Shown one piece after another: positions 9,124 to 18,033 of a stretch of DNA of 64,000 nt. Under the pieces are notes generated by a model. It was given only the letters and a program-made list of their open reading frames with translations, searched no databases and was not told the origin of the DNA. The stretch is from Prolixibacteraceae bacterium UBA1413 (GTDB lineage Bacteria; Bacteroidota; Bacteroidia; Bacteroidales; Prolixibacteraceae). The position numbers and the translations under genes are program-made. How positions within the stretch are numbered: the first letter of the stretch is position 1; every line of letters starts with the position of its first letter. The stretch spans positions 1-64,000 of the forward strand of contig DBPT01000017.1 of assembly GCA_002304925.1 (NCBI GenBank), given 5' to 3'.

Positions 9124-10260
9124 ATGAAGTACTTTATCATCGCGGGTGAAGCCTCGGGTGACCTCCACGGATCCAACCTGATGAAAGCCCTGAAACAACA
9201 GGACCCCGAAGCTGATTTTATGTTTCTGGGCGGGGACCTGATGCAGTCGCAGGGTGGGGCGCTGATCCGCCATTACCGCGATATGGCCTTTATGGGAGCC
9301 ATCGACGTGATCAAAAACCTGGGGAAAATCGGTAAGAATTTCCAGCTGGCCAGGGAGAAACTTCTGGAATACAATCCTGACGTCCTGATCCTGATCGACT
9401 ATCCGGGCTTTAACCTGAAAATGGCAGAATTTGCCCGCAAAGAGGGGATCCGGGTTTTTTACTACATCCTTCCCAAGGTATGGGCGTGGAAGGAATGGCG
9501 GGTGAAAAAGCTGAAACGCTATGTTGACGAACTCTTTTCCATCCTTCCTTTCGAAGAGGAATTTTTCAGCCGCCACGGGTTGAACGTCCGGTATGTCGGG
9601 AATCCGCTCCCCGATGCCATCGACCCTTCAGGAGCTGAAACGGTTTCCCGTGCCGAATTCCTCCGGAGTAACGGCTTGCCCGACAAACCCCTGGTAGCGC
9701 TCCTGCCGGGTAGCCGGGCCCAGGAAATCAGGGCCATGCTGCCGGTGATGAGCCGGATGGCGTCCGAATTCCCGGAGTTTGCCTTTCTGATCTCCGGAAC
9801 CCGGGCCTCCGATTCTGACCTCTACCGCAAATATTCCGCCGACAACTCCTTGCCGGTACTCTTTGACCAGACCTATGAAATGCTTCGTCACGCCCATGCT
9901 GCTCTGGTCACTTCGGGAACCGCCACCCTGGAAACTGCCCTGATCGGAACCCCGCAGATCGTCCTCTACAAAATGGCGGGTGGCAGGATCGGCTACGCCA
10001 TCTTTAAACGGCTCTTCCTCAGGGTGAAGTATGTCTCCCTCCCCAACCTGATCCTGGACCGCGAAGCAGTGCGGGAGTTCGTGATGCATGAAATGACGGA
10101 GGAAAAGGTAAGGCCTGAAACGGAACTTTTGCTCAAAGACCAGGCTTACCGGAACAAAATTCTCGAAAGCTATGCCCGCCTGCGTGACAGGATGGGGGAG
10201 AAGGGAGTGAGCGAACGCACGGCGGCGACGATTTTCGCCAAGATCAGAAGATCAGAATAG
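9124..10260 (+). CDS. lpxB: Lipid-A-disaccharide synthase LpxB
   Basis: The 378-residue protein is a GT19 glycosyltransferase that joins UDP-2,3-diacylglucosamine and lipid X in lipid A synthesis at the inner membrane. Motifs seen are IAGEASGDLHG at residues 6-16, YYILPKVWAWKEWRV near 115-130, GNPLPD and LLPGSRAQEI in the middle, and TSGTATLETAL in the C-terminal nucleotide-binding half. Length is normal. The reading frame can be extended to a TTG at 9115, but the ATG at 9124 starts the conserved MKYFIIAGE sequence and was chosen. The next gene begins 9 bases after the stop. Confidence 0.96.
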   Translation: MKYFIIAGEASGDLHGSNLMKALKQQDPEADFMFLGGDLMQSQGGALIRHYRDMAFMGAIDVIKNLGKIGKNFQLAREKLLEYNPDVLILIDYPGFNLKMAEFARKEGIRVFYYILPKVWAWKEWRVKKLKRYVDELFSILPFEEEFFSRHGLNVRYVGNPLPDAIDPSGAETVSRAEFLRSNGLPDKPLVALLPGSRAQEIRAMLPVMSRMASEFPEFAFLISGTRASDSDLYRKYSADNSLPVLFDQTYEMLRHAHAALVTSGTATLETALIGTPQIVLYKMAGGRIGYAIFKRLFLRVKYVSLPNLILDREAVREFVMHEMTEEKVRPETELLLKDQAYRNKILESYARLRDRMGEKGVSERTAATIFAKIRRSE

Positions 10261-10269
10261 ATAGTAAAT

Positions 10270-12693
10270 ATGTATACGCTGTTCAGAAAAGAGATTGTTC
10301 AGTTCCTGGGATCCGTCACAGGATACCTCGCCGTGGTGGTGTTCCTGCTCACCGGCGGATTGTTTCTATGGGTATTCCCGGGAATTTACAACATTCCGGA
10401 AAGTGGGTATGCCACCCTGGAGCCCTGGTTCATGCTGGCTCCGTGGCTCTATCTTTTCCTGGTCCCGGCCATCACCATGCGCCTCTTCGCCGATGAAAAA
10501 CGGTCGGGAACCCTGGAACTCCTCCTCACCCGTCCCCTGGGAGATCTGAAACTGGTATCCGCGAAATTCCTGGCCGCCCTGGTATTGGTAGGCTTTTCTC
10601 TGCTGCCCACCCTGTTATGGTTCTGGTCTGTCAGCCGCCTGGGAAATCCCCCGGGAAATATCGATGCGGGAAGCACCTGGGGCGCTTTTATTGGCCTGTT
10701 CCTGCTGGCATCGGTATACATCGCCATTGGATTGTTCGCCTCGGTGATCACCGACAGCCAGATCGTGGCTTTTATCCTGGCCATGGCCATCTCATTTCTC
10801 TTTTACCTGGGTTTTGACTTCATAGCAGGAACAGGATTGCCCTACGGAATTGAAAAGACGGTAGCCTGGTTCAGCATTGATGACCATTACCGCTCCCTGA
10901 GCCGCGGGGTGATCGATGCCGGTGACTTCCTCTACTTTGCCGGCATGACCCTCTTCTTCTTGCTTCTCACCACCGTCTTCCTCCGCAAGAGCCGGAATTC
11001 CCTCCGGAAGGCGTGGACATGGGCCGCCGGACTCGCAACGGGGCTGATCCTCCTCCTTGTCATGTCGGGGAAGATCCCTTACCGGATCGACCTGACCGCT
11101 GAAAAGAGATATTCGGTGGCAAGCGTTTCTAAACGGGTGGTACGTAGTCTCGATGAGCCGGTGACGGTGGAACTCTTTCTGGCAGGGGAGCTGCCTCCGG
11201 GTTTCCGGAAATTGCAGCAGGCCATTGGGGCCAAGGTCAAAGACCTGGAGCGCTATTCCCGGAAACCCATACGCCTGGTCATCACCGATCCTTACAAAGC
11301 CGTTCGGGCAAATGAACGGGAGGCTTTCTTCAATCAATTGGCAAACAATGGAATACGTCCGACCGACCTTCGGCGCCAGACGGAAGGGGGAACCTCTACC
11401 TCCCTGATCTTCCCCGGGGCACGCATCTCCTGCGGGGATAGAACAACGGGCGTCAGCTTCCTGAAGAACAATCCGGGAGTGAACCATGAGGTGAATCTCA
11501 ACCATTCGGTGGAGGGCGTCGAATATGAGCTGGTGTCGGCATTGCAACGGCTGATGGCCCGTCAGAAGCCCCTTCTGGTATTTCTCCAGGGCCATGAGGA
11601 ACTCAACCCCTATGAGGTGGAGGACCTTGCCCTTTCCCTGACGGAATTCTTCAGGGTGGAATTCATGAATCCTGCCCTCTTGGAAGCCCGCGATACCATC
11701 CCCGATGTGCTGGTCATCGCCAGGCCGGAACTGCCCTTTCCGGAAACCGACAAATTTGTGATTGACCAGCTCCTGATGCGGGGAAGCCGTATCCTGTGGG
11801 CCCTGGATCCCGTGGAAGTGAGCCTCGACAGCCTCTCTCAGGGATATATGACTCTGGCGTTCCCCCGCGACCTTAACCTGAATGACCAGCTCTTCCATTA
11901 CGGGATCCGTATCAACGCCGACCTGGTCCAGGATGTGGCCTGCGCTCATATCATGGTGAGCACCTCCCTCTCCGACAGCCGCCCCGAATTCACCCCACAG
12001 CCCTGGTACTACTCCCCGCTGCTCACCCCTTCCGAAAAACACCCGGTTAGCCGTAACCTCAACTTGATATACGGAGAATTTGTCTCTTCCATCGATACGG
12101 TGGGCAGTTCCGGGGAAAGAAAGGCAACACCCCTGCTGACCACCTCTCCCTATGGAAGACGCGTAAGAACGCCTGCGGCGGTAAGCCTCGAAAACATCAA
12201 CCGCCCGCCGGCACGTGAACTCTTCAACCAGCCTTTCATCATCACAGGAATCCTCCTCGAAGGCCGTTTTACCTCCGTCTTCCGCAACCGCATGCTCGAC
12301 CACCTCGGAATCCCTTCCGCTTCGGTGATCGAGGCAAGTCCCGATACCCGGATGATGGTCTTCTCCGACGGTGACTTGATGGCCAACAAGGTCCGCTATG
12401 AAGCCGGCAAAGAACCCCGCATCCTCCCCCTGGGATATGACCGGGTATCGCGGCAGACCTTCGGAAATAAGGAGCTCTTTGTCAATGCCATCAGGTTTCT
12501 CGCCGATGAAGGGGACATCACCCAATTGCGGAATGCCGCCGTGAAGATGCGGCTCCTCGACAAGGTGCGCATTACCGGACAACGACGCGCCTTGGCCTGG
12601 CTCAATACCGGCGTGCCCCTCGGAATCGTACTTCTGTTTGCCCTGTTTTTTGGTTTTTTCAGAAAAAGAAAGTATTCCAAAGCGATTTCTTAA
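10270..12693 (+). CDS. Fused GldF-GldG ABC-2 transporter permease / auxiliary protein
   Basis: The 807-residue protein joins two proteins that are separate in gliding Flavobacteria. Residues 1-240 form an ABC-2 permease (GldF-like) with six membrane helices and the typical FADEKRSGTLELLLTRPL motif. From about residue 255 a GldG-like part begins with a helix (WAAGLATGLILLLVMSG), IDLTAEKRYSVASVSKRVV, a large periplasmic ABC_transp_aux-type domain, and a last helix near 780-797 followed by a basic tail (FRKRKYSKAIS). In gliding species GldA (ATPase), GldF and GldG form an ABC transporter; a role in non-gliding Bacteroidota is not settled. No gldA is in the window. The gene follows lpxB by 9 bases and is probably co-transcribed. 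Confidence 0.88.
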   Translation: MYTLFRKEIVQFLGSVTGYLAVVVFLLTGGLFLWVFPGIYNIPESGYATLEPWFMLAPWLYLFLVPAITMRLFADEKRSGTLELLLTRPLGDLKLVSAKFLAALVLVGFSLLPTLLWFWSVSRLGNPPGNIDAGSTWGAFIGLFLLASVYIAIGLFASVITDSQIVAFILAMAISFLFYLGFDFIAGTGLPYGIEKTVAWFSIDDHYRSLSRGVIDAGDFLYFAGMTLFFLLLTTVFLRKSRNSLRKAWTWAAGLATGLILLLVMSGKIPYRIDLTAEKRYSVASVSKRVVRSLDEPVTVELFLAGELPPGFRKLQQAIGAKVKDLERYSRKPIRLVITDPYKAVRANEREAFFNQLANNGIRPTDLRRQTEGGTSTSLIFPGARISCGDRTTGVSFLKNNPGVNHEVNLNHSVEGVEYELVSALQRLMARQKPLLVFLQGHEELNPYEVEDLALSLTEFFRVEFMNPALLEARDTIPDVLVIARPELPFPETDKFVIDQLLMRGSRILWALDPVEVSLDSLSQGYMTLAFPRDLNLNDQLFHYGIRINADLVQDVACAHIMVSTSLSDSRPEFTPQPWYYSPLLTPSEKHPVSRNLNLIYGEFVSSIDTVGSSGERKATPLLTTSPYGRRVRTPAAVSLENINRPPARELFNQPFIITGILLEGRFTSVFRNRMLDHLGIPSASVIEASPDTRMMVFSDGDLMANKVRYEAGKEPRILPLGYDRVSRQTFGNKELFVNAIRFLADEGDITQLRNAAVKMRLLDKVRITGQRRALAWLNTGVPLGIVLLFALFFGFFRKRKYSKAIS

Positions 12694-12823
12694 AAAACGA
12701 TCCCGCCGGAAGTCACTCTTAATTCGAAAGTTTGTATATTCGTAAACCGGTATCTGACTGGATGGATTCACCCTGGTCTTTACCGGAGGTAACTGATAAA
12801 TCAATCGATAAAAAATAATATCC

Positions 12824-13954
12824 ATGAAGTTTGTTGTTTCCAGCACCGGCTTACTGAGCCACCTGACTGCGATCAGCAAGGTGATCAGTAGTAAGAGTAC
12901 AATGCCCATTCTTGATAATTTCCTCTTCAGGCTCTCCGTTGAAGGGTTGACCATTACGGCTTCCGATTCGGAATCCACGTTGATTACCTCCCTGGAACTT
13001 GATAATGTGGAGGGCGAAGGCTTGATTGCCATCCCGGCCAGGTTACTGATCGATACCCTCCGGGAATTCCCGGAGCAGCCGTTGACCTTCCAGGTCGACA
13101 CTACCTCTTTCGGTATTCAGATCTTCTCGGAAAACGGAAGATATACCATCGTAGGGTATGACGGACAGGACTACCCGGCGATCCCTTATGCCGACGAGGA
13201 GTCGGTGACCACGGTCATGGTAAAAAGGCAGGCTTTGCTTAAAGGGATTGAAAAAACCCTTTTTGCTACTGCCGATGATGAATTGCGGCCGGTGATGAAC
13301 GGCATTTTTATTGAACTGACATCCGAATTCATGAGTTTTGTGGCTTCCGACGCCCACAAACTGGTGCAATACCGCCGCGCCGATGCCCGGTCGGAAGAGG
13401 AATCCTCCTTTATCCTTCCGAAAAAACCGGCAGCCCTTCTGAAAAATCTCCTCACCCGTGATGATCTCGACGTGAAAATGCAGTTCAACGATAAAAACGC
13501 ATTCTTCACCATGACCAATTACCAGCTGATCTGCCGCCTCGTCGAAGGGAACTATCCCTCCTATAATTCGGTGATCCCGGTGAACAACCCCAACTCCATG
13601 GTCATTGACCGGCTGGCTTTTTACAATACCGTCAAACGGGTTTCAGTATTTGCCAACCAGGCCAGCAACCTGGTCAAATTGACCATCGGCGGAAACCAAC
13701 TGGTGGTTTCAGCCCAGGATATCGATTTTTCAATCTCTGCCGTGGAGCGGCTGAGCTGTGAATATGAAGGGGAAGACCTCGAAATCGGATTCAAATCCAT
13801 TTTCCTCCAGGAAATCCTTACCAACCTGCCTTCCACCGATGTAAGACTTGAAATGAGCGATCCTTCCCGGGCCGGACTCCTTCTTCCCGAAGAAAAAGAT
13901 GATCCCGATGAAGATGTGCTGATGTTGCTGATGCCCATGATGATCAATATTTAA
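12824..13954 (+). CDS. dnaN: DNA polymerase III subunit beta (sliding clamp)
   Basis: The 376-residue product is of normal clamp length with the three-domain layout. It begins MKFVVSSTGLLSHL and carries KSTMPILDNFLF near residues 24-35, EGNYPSYNSVIP near 240 and the conserved C-terminal end LMLLMPMMI. It encircles DNA and tethers the replicative polymerase. It lies alone with a strong terminator after it and no dnaA nearby, so this is not the origin region. Confidence 0.97.
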   Translation: MKFVVSSTGLLSHLTAISKVISSKSTMPILDNFLFRLSVEGLTITASDSESTLITSLELDNVEGEGLIAIPARLLIDTLREFPEQPLTFQVDTTSFGIQIFSENGRYTIVGYDGQDYPAIPYADEESVTTVMVKRQALLKGIEKTLFATADDELRPVMNGIFIELTSEFMSFVASDAHKLVQYRRADARSEEESSFILPKKPAALLKNLLTRDDLDVKMQFNDKNAFFTMTNYQLICRLVEGNYPSYNSVIPVNNPNSMVIDRLAFYNTVKRVSVFANQASNLVKLTIGGNQLVVSAQDIDFSISAVERLSCEYEGEDLEIGFKSIFLQEILTNLPSTDVRLEMSDPSRAGLLLPEEKDDPDEDVLMLLMPMMINI

Positions 13955-13976
13955 GGCATCCGGAAGGTCAAACTGA

Positions 13977-14026
13977 GGGGTTTTACTCCGGCCGACAGCA
14001 TGCCCGGGGGAGTAAAACCCCTTTTT
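13977..14026 (+). terminator. Rho-independent terminator after dnaN
   Basis: GGGGTTTTACTCC (13977-13989) pairs perfectly with GGAGTAAAACCCC (14009-14021) over a 19-base loop and is followed by TTTTT. Confidence 0.85.
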
Positions 14027-14083
14027 ACAGGATTGCCGCTCTCCTGAGTAATTTCACAGGAAGAACTACGTATAAAAATAATT

Positions 14084-14890
14084 ATGAAGCTAAATCTGAG
14101 GAATCCACTGGTTTTTCTTGACCTTGAGACCACAGGCATCAACATCGCCAGTGACAGGATTGTGGAAATTGCCTTGCTTAAAATTTATCCCGACGGCACA
14201 GAGGAGGAAAAAGTAATCCGGGTAAACCCCGGAATGCCTATTCCTGAAGCGGCGGTCCGGATTCACGGGATTACCGATGAAGATGTCAGGGATGCCCCGC
14301 TCTTTAAAGAGGTGGCAAGAACTCTTGCCCGGTTCCTCGAAGGTTGCGATCTGGCAGGTTTTAACTCCAACCGCTTTGACATCCCCCTGCTTGCCGAGGA
14401 GTTTCTGCGCTGTGATGTTGATTTCGACTTAAAAAAGCGGAAATTCATCGATGTCCAGGCCATCTATCACAAAATGGAAAAACGTACCCTGGCGGCAGCC
14501 TATAAACTTTACTGCAACAAGGAACTTGTCGATGCCCATTCCGCCCTGGCCGACACCCGGGCGACCTACGAAGTGCTCAAAGCCCAGCTCGATACCTACC
14601 AGGATGTGGAGTACGAAGACCAAAACGGCCGGATAAGCATTCCCGTTGTCAACGATGTGGCAAAACTTAGCGAATTCTCAGCCTACGACCGGTATGTGGA
14701 TTACATGGGAAGGATCGTCCTGGATGAAAACGGGGTGGAGATCTTCAATTTCGGCAAGAACAAAGGTCTGCCGGTGGAAAAAGTGCTCCGCGAACAACCC
14801 GGATATTACAGCTGGATGCTGAATGGCGATTTCCCTCTCTACACAAAAAAGGTGCTGACGCAAATCAAACTCAGGATGAAGGAGCGCTGA
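14084..14890 (+). CDS. DnaQ-like 3'-5' exonuclease (DEDDh family)
   Basis: The 268-residue protein has an N-terminal exonuclease domain (about 8-170) with all five DEDDh residues: Asp13 and Glu15 in FLDLETTG, Asp99 in FNSNRFDIPLL, and His152 and Asp157 in AHSALADTRA. This resembles the proofreading epsilon subunit of DNA polymerase III. The C-terminal 60 residues (FNFGKNKGLPVEKVL ... YYSWMLNGDFPLYTKKVL) form a small extra domain common in Bacteroidota exonucleases of this type. It follows dnaN after a terminator, and the next gene begins 27 bases downstream. Confidence 0.9.
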   Translation: MKLNLRNPLVFLDLETTGINIASDRIVEIALLKIYPDGTEEEKVIRVNPGMPIPEAAVRIHGITDEDVRDAPLFKEVARTLARFLEGCDLAGFNSNRFDIPLLAEEFLRCDVDFDLKKRKFIDVQAIYHKMEKRTLAAAYKLYCNKELVDAHSALADTRATYEVLKAQLDTYQDVEYEDQNGRISIPVVNDVAKLSEFSAYDRYVDYMGRIVLDENGVEIFNFGKNKGLPVEKVLREQPGYYSWMLNGDFPLYTKKVLTQIKLRMKER

Positions 14891-14917
14891 CGGAAGGAGG
14901 TTAATTCACGATATGCC

Positions 14918-15532
14918 ATGAAAATTATCTGCATTGGCCGCAATTATGTGGCCCACATTCTGGAGCTTAAAAACGAGATGCCTTCGGAACCGGTATTTTT
15001 TATGAAACCCTGGAGTTCCCTCCTCCGCAACAACAAACCTTTCAGCATTCCTGCCTGGAGCAAAGATCTCCACCATGAAATCGAACTGGTGCTCCGGATC
15101 TGCCGTAACGGGAAGAATATCTCCAGGGAAACTGCCGGGGAGTATTTCCGGGAGATCGGCCTGGGTATCGACTTCACTGCCCGCGACGTGCAGAACCTGT
15201 TATCGGCAAAAGGACTTCCGTGGGAAAAGTCCAAGGCTTTTGACCAGTCGGCTGTACTGGGAACTTCCTTTCTTCATAAGGATGAGTTCCGGGGAACAGA
15301 ACCGGTGGAGTTCAGGCTCGATATCAACGGGAGAACCGTGCAACAGGGAAATTCCGGGCTGATGGTCTTTGATTTTGCGGATATCATCGTCCACATTTCA
15401 AAATATGTCACCCTGAAAACCGGCGATCTGGTCTATACGGGTACTCCTGCCGGGGTTGGACCGGTCATCCCAGGTGATCACCTGGAGGGTTACATCGGCA
15501 AAACCCGGTTGCTGAACTTCCGGGTCAGGTAA
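14918..15532 (+). CDS. Fumarylacetoacetate hydrolase-family protein
   Basis: The 204-residue protein is a compact, single-domain member of the FAH family (metal-dependent hydrolases, isomerases and decarboxylases of 2-keto acids such as acylpyruvases and oxaloacetate decarboxylases). It starts MKIICIGRNYVAH, and the metal ligands Glu54, Glu56 (HHEIELV) and Asp85 (GIDFTARD) are present, as is the late VYTGTPAGVGPV motif. The exact substrate cannot be read from sequence. A GGAGG-like site (AAGGAGG) precedes the ATG by 20 bases. Confidence 0.88.
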   Translation: MKIICIGRNYVAHILELKNEMPSEPVFFMKPWSSLLRNNKPFSIPAWSKDLHHEIELVLRICRNGKNISRETAGEYFREIGLGIDFTARDVQNLLSAKGLPWEKSKAFDQSAVLGTSFLHKDEFRGTEPVEFRLDINGRTVQQGNSGLMVFDFADIIVHISKYVTLKTGDLVYTGTPAGVGPVIPGDHLEGYIGKTRLLNFRVR

Positions 15533-15800
15533 GTCCGTCAGCCCTGAAAGGCCTGAAGCTTAGTAAATGCCGGTGAAACTGGTGGAAACGACAGGGGTGG
15601 TGTGTGATGCCGCAACCTATGGCTTCAAAAACCTATGGATCCACTAAATGTCGGAAACCCCTGAAGCCCTGGTGCTCGCTCAGGAAAAAGGAATTATTCG
15701 ATGAGAAATATTCTGATCGAATAAAAGTTTCATACTGCAATAAGTGTTATTCTATTCTCTCTTTCAGCAGCATAACTTAATGCCGCAAGAATATTCTCTT
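15533..15800. other. Intergenic region with two inverted repeats
   Basis: This 268-bp stretch between convergent genes holds no supported gene. It contains a 9-bp inverted repeat TTATTCGAT (15694-15702) / ATCGAATAA (15716-15724) and a 7-bp one, AATGCCG (15779-15785) / CGGCATT (15804-15810), the second overlapping the stop codon of the minus-strand gene. Either could end transcription, but neither has a good T run. Confidence 0.4.
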
Positions 15801-17990
15801 TTACGGCATTGGGGCGAGTCCTTCCCATTTTACCTGCCAGGTACCGTCTTTGGGGAAGCCGGGGAGTTCCGTTGTGCAGCCGTCATAGCCGGCGCACATC
15901 ATTGCCACGGCGGTGAGGAGTCCCCCGTTGCCCGGCAGATAGAGCCGGAGACGCTGGTCTTGGTAGTTGTGGCCGTTTTTCAGATAGCTGTTTTTCTGAA
16001 GGGGTAGCAGCAGAGCGTTTACGGCTTCCTCGGGCATGTTCAGCCGGGTGGCTGTCATGGCCAGCATGGGGTAATCCCATCCCCAGGTGGATTCCCAGTC
16101 CCACTGCGCCAGAATTTTCCGGAAGGTGTTGCGCATCAGTGCTTTATCGACCAGCGGAGTGGGGGGAAGCATCCCATAAGCGCCGGTGACTACCGGATGG
16201 TCGCCCGTATAGCGGGGATTTGTCCAGGAGTCGGGGGCGCTGGCTGCTGCCAGGAAGAGGGAGTCGATGGCGGCCAAGGGGGGGAGGTGCCCGAGAACAT
16301 GATCCCATTTTTCGACTCGGGGAAGGCCTTGGCGCTCCCGCCAGGCTTGTGCCGTTGATAGTCCCCAGTACCAGTATGCCAGCTCGAAGGGCGGGTTGAC
16401 GGTGGTTTCTGCCGGAAGCCTCTCCTGGGCAGGGATCAGCCAGGGACCGAGGGTGTAATAACCTTTCTCCGTATCATAAAAGGCATAATCAGCCATAAAA
16501 TCAGCCGTTGCCTCCACCAGGAGCTGGAATTTCCGTAGGGTGACGCTGTCGGGGCGGTCACGGTAACACAATTCTGCCAGGTAGATGATATGGGGTTGCT
16601 GCCAGATCAGGAAGCTGCCCACCGAAGAAGGACTGTCCACCCCACCGGGGCCGGTCATCTTGGGCCAGCGAACCCCATGAAATCCCTGTCTCCGGGCGAT
16701 GGCCCGCGCAGTAGGCAGGATGTCGCGATACCACGACAGGCTTTTTTCCATCAGGGAGGTACGGTTCCACAGGGCGAAATGAACGGCGTGCCACCAGTGC
16801 ATCTCAAGGTGGAACTTACCATACCAGCTGTTCATAGTGAGTCCGGTTTCCTGGGGGGGATAGATCCCTTCGCACTGGATCCGCGTGAGGTATTGCGAGA
16901 GTACCACCCTGCGCTCCAGTTCTTCAGCCCGGGGATCGCTGCTTCCCGAGAAATCGACGGCGCCCCCCGACTTCCAGAAATCTTCCCAGAAGAGCCGGAC
17001 GGCCGCAAGGGTTTCCTCAAAACCGGGTGGTGCCGGCAGTGCGGCTGACTGCTCCCCGGAAGCAGACACCCCCGGGGAGAAGTGAAGGGTAAAGGTGAGC
17101 TTTTCCGATCCGCCGGAAGGTGTCAATATAAAATGATGGGGTTTCGATTCTTCAAGGGTCATGGCTCCGCTGGTGCGCAGGTCGGTGAGGTAGCAGGTGG
17201 TGTCAAGAGTACGGTAAAACCGGATTTGTGATCCTGTATGGGTGACCGCCGTGGTATGCCTTTCCGGGGCGTTCCAGTCGCATCCGTCATCCACATGTCC
17301 GCCCGAAGGGTAGGGGAAGGCCACCACCAGTTGTAAGTTACCCGCGGCAATCATCGGAGATTCTATTCCGGCGGCTACCATATCTGTGCGGGGATGGCAC
17401 AGGGTGGTCACCGTCACGGGAATTCCGTCGACGGAAAACCGGCTGGTGAGGATGCCGGTCCAGAGGTCGAGTTTCTGGGAGATGGCGGTGATCTCTGCGG
17501 GCCCTGCGCCCCTTCCGTCACTGTGGCGCATTTGCAGTCCCACGCGCCCCAGATGGAGCCGGTGGGGATTCTGCCTGAAATAGCCGGCCGCCTGTTGTTT
17601 CCTGCCCGGCTCGTTCCACTGGACGTCGTAGGTGATTTTCCGGCCGTGGTAATTCACTTCACGCAGGGTCTCCTCATATGTAAATCCCGATGTGTCGGGA
17701 AAACTATGCCACCCCCATTCCGAAAAGGTGCCCAGGGGGATGCCGTTGCGGTAAAGCTCCGGAAAGGATTGTAACCCGGTGGCGTCGACGGTAAAGGCAA
17801 AACGGCCGTTCCCCACAGTAATGGAGGCCAGGGTGTCAAAGCTGTTGTTTTCTATGTTGTGGCGGCTGACCAGCGCCTTCCGGTCGATGCGTCCGTGTTG
17901 CGAAGGTACCCCCGACTGGCAGCCAACCGCAAGAAAGAGCATGGTCGCCATGAGGAGGTGGTCAACTGAATAAAGTTGTAAACGAAACAT
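15801..17990 (-). CDS. Six-hairpin glycosidase-like lipoprotein
   Basis: The 729-residue product has a lipoprotein signal with a lipobox-like LAVGCQS (Cys about residue 24; a start at an internal Met 14 is possible). A beta-rich N-terminal half (about 40-330) is followed by an alpha-rich half with EMHWWHAVHFALWNR, GFHGVRWPKMTGPGG, FLIWQQPHIIYLAEL and PPFELAYWYWGL. This layout is that of (alpha/alpha)6-barrel glycoside hydrolases such as GH65 and GH95. I cannot fix the family or substrate. It is probably tethered in the periplasm or at the outer membrane and acts on oligosaccharides. An esterase gene lies 43 bases upstream on the same strand, suggesting a two-gene unit. Confidence 0.75.
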   Translation of the reverse strand: MFRLQLYSVDHLLMATMLFLAVGCQSGVPSQHGRIDRKALVSRHNIENNSFDTLASITVGNGRFAFTVDATGLQSFPELYRNGIPLGTFSEWGWHSFPDTSGFTYEETLREVNYHGRKITYDVQWNEPGRKQQAAGYFRQNPHRLHLGRVGLQMRHSDGRGAGPAEITAISQKLDLWTGILTSRFSVDGIPVTVTTLCHPRTDMVAAGIESPMIAAGNLQLVVAFPYPSGGHVDDGCDWNAPERHTTAVTHTGSQIRFYRTLDTTCYLTDLRTSGAMTLEESKPHHFILTPSGGSEKLTFTLHFSPGVSASGEQSAALPAPPGFEETLAAVRLFWEDFWKSGGAVDFSGSSDPRAEELERRVVLSQYLTRIQCEGIYPPQETGLTMNSWYGKFHLEMHWWHAVHFALWNRTSLMEKSLSWYRDILPTARAIARRQGFHGVRWPKMTGPGGVDSPSSVGSFLIWQQPHIIYLAELCYRDRPDSVTLRKFQLLVEATADFMADYAFYDTEKGYYTLGPWLIPAQERLPAETTVNPPFELAYWYWGLSTAQAWRERQGLPRVEKWDHVLGHLPPLAAIDSLFLAAASAPDSWTNPRYTGDHPVVTGAYGMLPPTPLVDKALMRNTFRKILAQWDWESTWGWDYPMLAMTATRLNMPEEAVNALLLPLQKNSYLKNGHNYQDQRLRLYLPGNGGLLTAVAMMCAGYDGCTTELPGFPKDGTWQVKWEGLAPMP

Positions 17991-18033
17991 GCCGGGACAA
18001 GCTAAGGTTAAGGTTTAGGTTGGGGTCATGACA

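Noticed and set aside
10792..13101. 769-codon open frame on the minus strand opposite gldFG and dnaN
   Set aside because: It lies wholly opposite two well-recognised genes, has low-complexity His/Gln/Gly-rich translation and no family likeness; it is a by-product of G+C-rich codon use.
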